DNA of 64,000 nucleotides from Nonlabens agnitus (lineage in GTDB: Bacteria > Bacteroidota > Bacteroidia > Flavobacteriales > Flavobacteriaceae). Both the position numbers and the translations under genes were made by a program. Each line of letters opens with the position of its first letter. Within the stretch, counting starts at the first letter, position 1. Where the stretch lies: the NCBI RefSeq assembly GCF_002994045.1, contig NZ_MQUC01000003.1, forward strand, positions 844,501 through 908,500. Direction: 5' to 3'. Positions 61,331 to 64,000 of this stretch are shown piece by piece. The notes beneath the pieces are model-generated. The model worked only from the letters and a program-made list of their open reading frames with translations. It was not told where the DNA came from and did not search any database.

Positions 61331-62976
61331 CAAAATTCATTGAGAAACATCCATATTGGAGCATCATTATTCTTTGGGCTGCAGTCTATATCGCCCATTT
61401 GGGATGGCTGTATCCCAACATCATGGAAGCGCGCAATTTCGTTACCGCTCGTGAGATGGTTACAGACGGCAACTGGATACTCACCACCATGGATGGTCTG
61501 GCGCGCTATGAAAAACCACCATTACCTACTTGGTTGACGGCATTTTCTGGAGAACTCATAGGATGGGAAAGTTTGATGGCATTGAGACTACCGGCAGCGC
61601 TTGTGACCTTGTTATTGTTGTTTTATATGTTCTCGCTTTCGCGAAAGCTGACTCAAAACAATCATCTCGCGCTCCTTACCAGCTTGATTACAGGCACCAG
61701 CTTCTACGTCATATTTGCAGGACGTAACGGCACTTGGGACATATTTGCTCATGCGTTTATGTTGGTCGGTATTTATTACCTATTCCAATTCTTATCGCAA
61801 GCTGAAAAACACTACCGAAACGCGCTACTAGCTGGATTACTTATAGGATTAAGTTTTATGAGCAAAGGTCCAGTATCACATTATGCCTTGTTGCTTCCAT
61901 TCCTTATCGCTTATGGGTTCACCTACAAGTACAAAGCCTTCAGAAAAAAATGGTGGCCATTACTGGCGATGATTCTAGTAATTGCCTTATTATCATCTTG
62001 GTGGGCCATCTATATCTACGTTTATGACACTGCAGAAGCCACCAGAATTGCCACCAAAGAATCCAGCCGTTGGGTAGGCTACGAGCTCAAGCCATTCTAC
62101 TATTATTGGAGCTTTTTCACACAGTCTGGAATATGGACCATACCAGCATTCGTCGCTTTATTATATCCCTATTTGAAGAAGAGAGTTTCCAATAAAAAAG
62201 CCTATCGTTTTGTTCTTTTATGGACTATTATGGCTGTGGTACTGTTGTCTTTGATCCCAACCAAAAAATCACGTTATCTATTGCCAGTGTTGATTCCGCT
62301 GGCGATGACCACAGCATTTTATATCGAGTATCTTATTTTAAATTTTAGGCAGATCACCAGCAAATGGGAAAAATGGCCGGTGTATTTCAATTTTGGACTT
62401 ATCGCGACTATAGGCTTGGTTTTTCCTTTGGGAGCCTTCCTATATTTTGGTGAAAAGCTCGATGGTTATTATCTGTATTATATCTTGACATCAATTGCTC
62501 TGGTAGCGGTTGGAGCCTTTATCTGGTATAGTCTGATCCAGCAGAAATTAGGCAGAGTGTTTTATGGAACGATCGCATTTGTGATGGTGGTAATTACATT
62601 TGGTTTTCCGCTATCAAATGCGCTTTTAGGAAATCCAGATTACAATTCGCTTACCAGTTTGAGTGAACGTCAACTACCCACTTATGCCTTGGAAGATCTT
62701 GCTCCAGAGTTGGTTTGGGATTATGGAACCAGTACGATCCATAAAACTGAAGAAGAATTATTGTTGATGAACGAATCGATCATAGGTGTATTCACAGATT
62801 ATTCTGTGGAAAAGAACAAACTCGATTTTCTGAACGAAAAGTATCGAGTAGAATCCGTGGAAACCTTTGACTTAAATCCAGTGGACAGCACTCGCAGCAG
62901 CTATAAGGACCGACTTAAAGCAGATTTTTATGTGCTCAAAAAATCTCAAGGGCAGCAAATTAAAATAGTGAAATAG
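61327..62976 (+). CDS. Glycosyltransferase family 39, ArnT-like
   Basis: A 549-residue inner-membrane protein with 10 or more helices. The GT39-type acidic motif NIMEARNFVTAREMV and DGLARYEKPPLPTWL are in the N-terminal loop. It would transfer a sugar from polyprenyl phosphate to a periplasmic acceptor such as lipid A, protein or glycan. The GT2 and LAB_N genes upstream supply the donor and perhaps flip it. An exact palindrome copy encodes LSRKL near residue 103. Confidence 0.9.
   Translation: MTKFIEKHPYWSIIILWAAVYIAHLGWLYPNIMEARNFVTAREMVTDGNWILTTMDGLARYEKPPLPTWLTAFSGELIGWESLMALRLPAALVTLLLLFYMFSLSRKLTQNNHLALLTSLITGTSFYVIFAGRNGTWDIFAHAFMLVGIYYLFQFLSQAEKHYRNALLAGLLIGLSFMSKGPVSHYALLLPFLIAYGFTYKYKAFRKKWWPLLAMILVIALLSSWWAIYIYVYDTAEATRIATKESSRWVGYELKPFYYYWSFFTQSGIWTIPAFVALLYPYLKKRVSNKKAYRFVLLWTIMAVVLLSLIPTKKSRYLLPVLIPLAMTTAFYIEYLILNFRQITSKWEKWPVYFNFGLIATIGLVFPLGAFLYFGEKLDGYYLYYILTSIALVAVGAFIWYSLIQQKLGRVFYGTIAFVMVVITFGFPLSNALLGNPDYNSLTSLSERQLPTYALEDLAPELVWDYGTSTIHKTEEELLLMNESIIGVFTDYSVEKNKLDFLNEKYRVESVETFDLNPVDSTRSSYKDRLKADFYVLKKSQGQQIKIVK
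61635..61648. repeat. Dispersed palindrome, exact copy
   Basis: In the GT39 gene, read LSRK, the third frame seen. Confidence 0.95.
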
Positions 62977-62992
62977 GGATTTGATGAATTTC

Positions 62993-63006
62993 GCTTTCGC
63001 TAAAGC
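62993..63006. repeat. Dispersed palindrome, one mismatch
   Basis: GCTTTCGCTAAAGC, 16 bp after the GT39 stop, with the flank GCGAACTA. Confidence 0.85.
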
Positions 63007-63150
63007 GAACTATTAAAGAGACTTTGTACTTGTCATTTTATTTTTCGAAATAATATAGATTAAGGTCCTTTCAATTAACATATGTTTTTATTTTGCACTT
63101 CCATTTCTTAGGCTAAAAACACTAAGATCTTATTTCAAAATTATATCAAC

Positions 63151-64000
63151 TTGCACTTGCCTCGATTTTTACCCATCCGCGCCCTTGTTTTCTTTCTGTT
63201 TGTCTTTAAACTTAGTTATTCGCAACCACCAGTATTTACTGGTACTTTAGTCAGTGATTCAAGTGGTTTTTATGATATAGGACAGGCAAATACGAGTAAA
63301 AATGTTGCGGTATCTCCTGACGGAATTATTTATGTCGTCTATCAAGGACCTACAGGAGTTTGGGTAGCAAAAAGTGAGGATCGTGGTGCATCTTTTTTGC
63401 CCAGTGTACAGGTAAGTCCAGCGCAAAATGCAGAATCTAGTATTATGGTCAACGATGAAGGGATCGTATTTGTCTCTTTTAGCTCGAATGGATTGATGGT
63501 TTCAAGAAGTCTCGATCAAGGAGAAACGTTTGAGCCACCTAGATTCATTTTTTCTACTAATTCCCGCGCTGTTCATATGGCGCACTATAACGACAATGTA
63601 TACCTGACTCAGACCTCTGGTATTGATTTGATTTATAATAATAATTTTGGAAATGGTGCCTATTCATCCACGCCTACCGGTGGTGCATTTGTATATGCAG
63701 ATATCCTGACTGATGTTAACGGAACCATTTTTCTTCCCACAGACGATCCCAACCTATATCTTTTTAAAAGTGAAGATGCTGGCCAGACAGTTGATCAAAT
63801 TGCACTCAATCCTGCCGGAATAGTTTTCTTTTCCAGTTATGCGTTAAGCGATGGGCCTTGTGGCACCTATATTTTTACAGGTGGTAGCGGTACAGAAGGC
63901 TACCGTCTAGATGTGGAAACCGGTATGACTAGAACCATCCAATTGTCAGATAACTCCAATAACGTTCAAGGTAGAACCTTGTTTGCCGATAATACAGGAA
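63151..64000 (+). CDS. Partial exported BNR-type beta-propeller protein (open at right edge)
   Basis: An open frame from a TTG near 63151 or 63157 runs to the window end. It starts with a hydrophobic signal (PIRALVFFLFVFKLSYSQ) and continues NVAVSPDGIIYVVYQG, VAKSEDRGASFLP, SRSLDQGETFEPP, FKSEDAGQTVDQI: Asp-box/BNR repeats of a sialidase-like propeller. It has no ATG start and no stop in the window, so a gene caller may miss it. Likely a T9SS-exported protein, although the sorting domain would be beyond the edge. Confidence 0.72.
   Translation, partial: MHLPRFLPIRALVFFLFVFKLSYSQPPVFTGTLVSDSSGFYDIGQANTSKNVAVSPDGIIYVVYQGPTGVWVAKSEDRGASFLPSVQVSPAQNAESSIMVNDEGIVFVSFSSNGLMVSRSLDQGETFEPPRFIFSTNSRAVHMAHYNDNVYLTQTSGIDLIYNNNFGNGAYSSTPTGGAFVYADILTDVNGTIFLPTDDPNLYLFKSEDAGQTVDQIALNPAGIVFFSSYALSDGPCGTYIFTGGSGTEGYRLDVETGMTRTIQLSDNSNNVQGRTLFADNTG

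Noticed and set aside
40-63006. Palindromes as rho-independent terminators
   Set aside because: No T tract follows them, 13 of 23 are inside genes, and true terminators occur separately nearby (for example 7800 and 13487).
40-63006. Palindromes as a CRISPR array or a MITE
   Set aside because: They are kilobases apart without regular spacers, and I see no terminal inverted repeats or target duplications around them.

Overview
The window comes from a member of the Bacteroidota, almost certainly a marine Flavobacteriaceae. The evidence is the gene families: T9SS type B sorting domain, CarboxypepD_reg/DUF5686 and TonB receptors, DUF4252 and DUF4331 proteins, LytS/LytTR signalling with 2TM domains, short lipoproteins ending in a Cys lipobox, and TAnnTTTG-type -7 elements. 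A Nonlabens- or Dokdonia-like genus is my guess and is not proven by anything here.

Layout. 1-3.7 kb is one end of an integrated mobile element: a Rep-like fragment, two helix-turn-helix proteins, an unknown protein and a tyrosine recombinase. It abuts the 3' end of mnmE, with clustered 9-bp repeats between them that look like recombinase arm sites. 3.7-26 kb is mostly chromosomal: mnmE, an S9 peptidase, yifB, an Hpt protein, a nitroreductase, a DEAD-box helicase, a DUF5686 outer-membrane protein, smpB, a LytS/2TM/LytTR signalling operon, a DUF4331 pair, a TPR lipoprotein, an ECF sigma/anti-sigma pair and sodC. 26-42 kb holds an alpha/beta hydrolase-OsmC fusion, a sortilin-like protein, an amine oxidase, an S41 protease, a second sigma operon with two DUF4252 proteins, ychF, a tRNA-Pro, an iron-uptake TonB receptor with a PepSY protein, and a fasciclin lipoprotein. 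42-49 kb has a 1461-residue T9SS-secreted repeat protein, two lipoproteins and a decayed gene. 49-64 kb has DUF427, umuDC, YceI, an RND efflux operon, an epimerase, a glycolipid operon (GT2, tandem LAB_N, ArnT-like GT39) and the start of a secreted beta-propeller protein.

The most striking signal is a dispersed palindrome with core GCTTTCGCGAAAGC. I find 16 exact copies and 7 with one mismatch, about one per 2.8 kb. Thirteen lie inside genes, read in three frames as AFAKA, RFRES or LSRK. Ten are intergenic, and six of those sit 8-17 bp from a stop codon. Several copies share a one-sided extension, GCGAACTC. In one protein with internal repeats the palindrome occupies a position without changing the repeat length. 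This looks like a genome-wide highly iterated palindrome, comparable in behaviour to cyanobacterial HIP1, with unknown function.

Other points of interest are a UmuD homologue with His where the catalytic Lys97 should be, a tRNA-Pro whose anticodon loop cannot be drawn with seven bases, a DUF4331 family split over two adjacent genes, and a sigma operon with a candidate ECF promoter.
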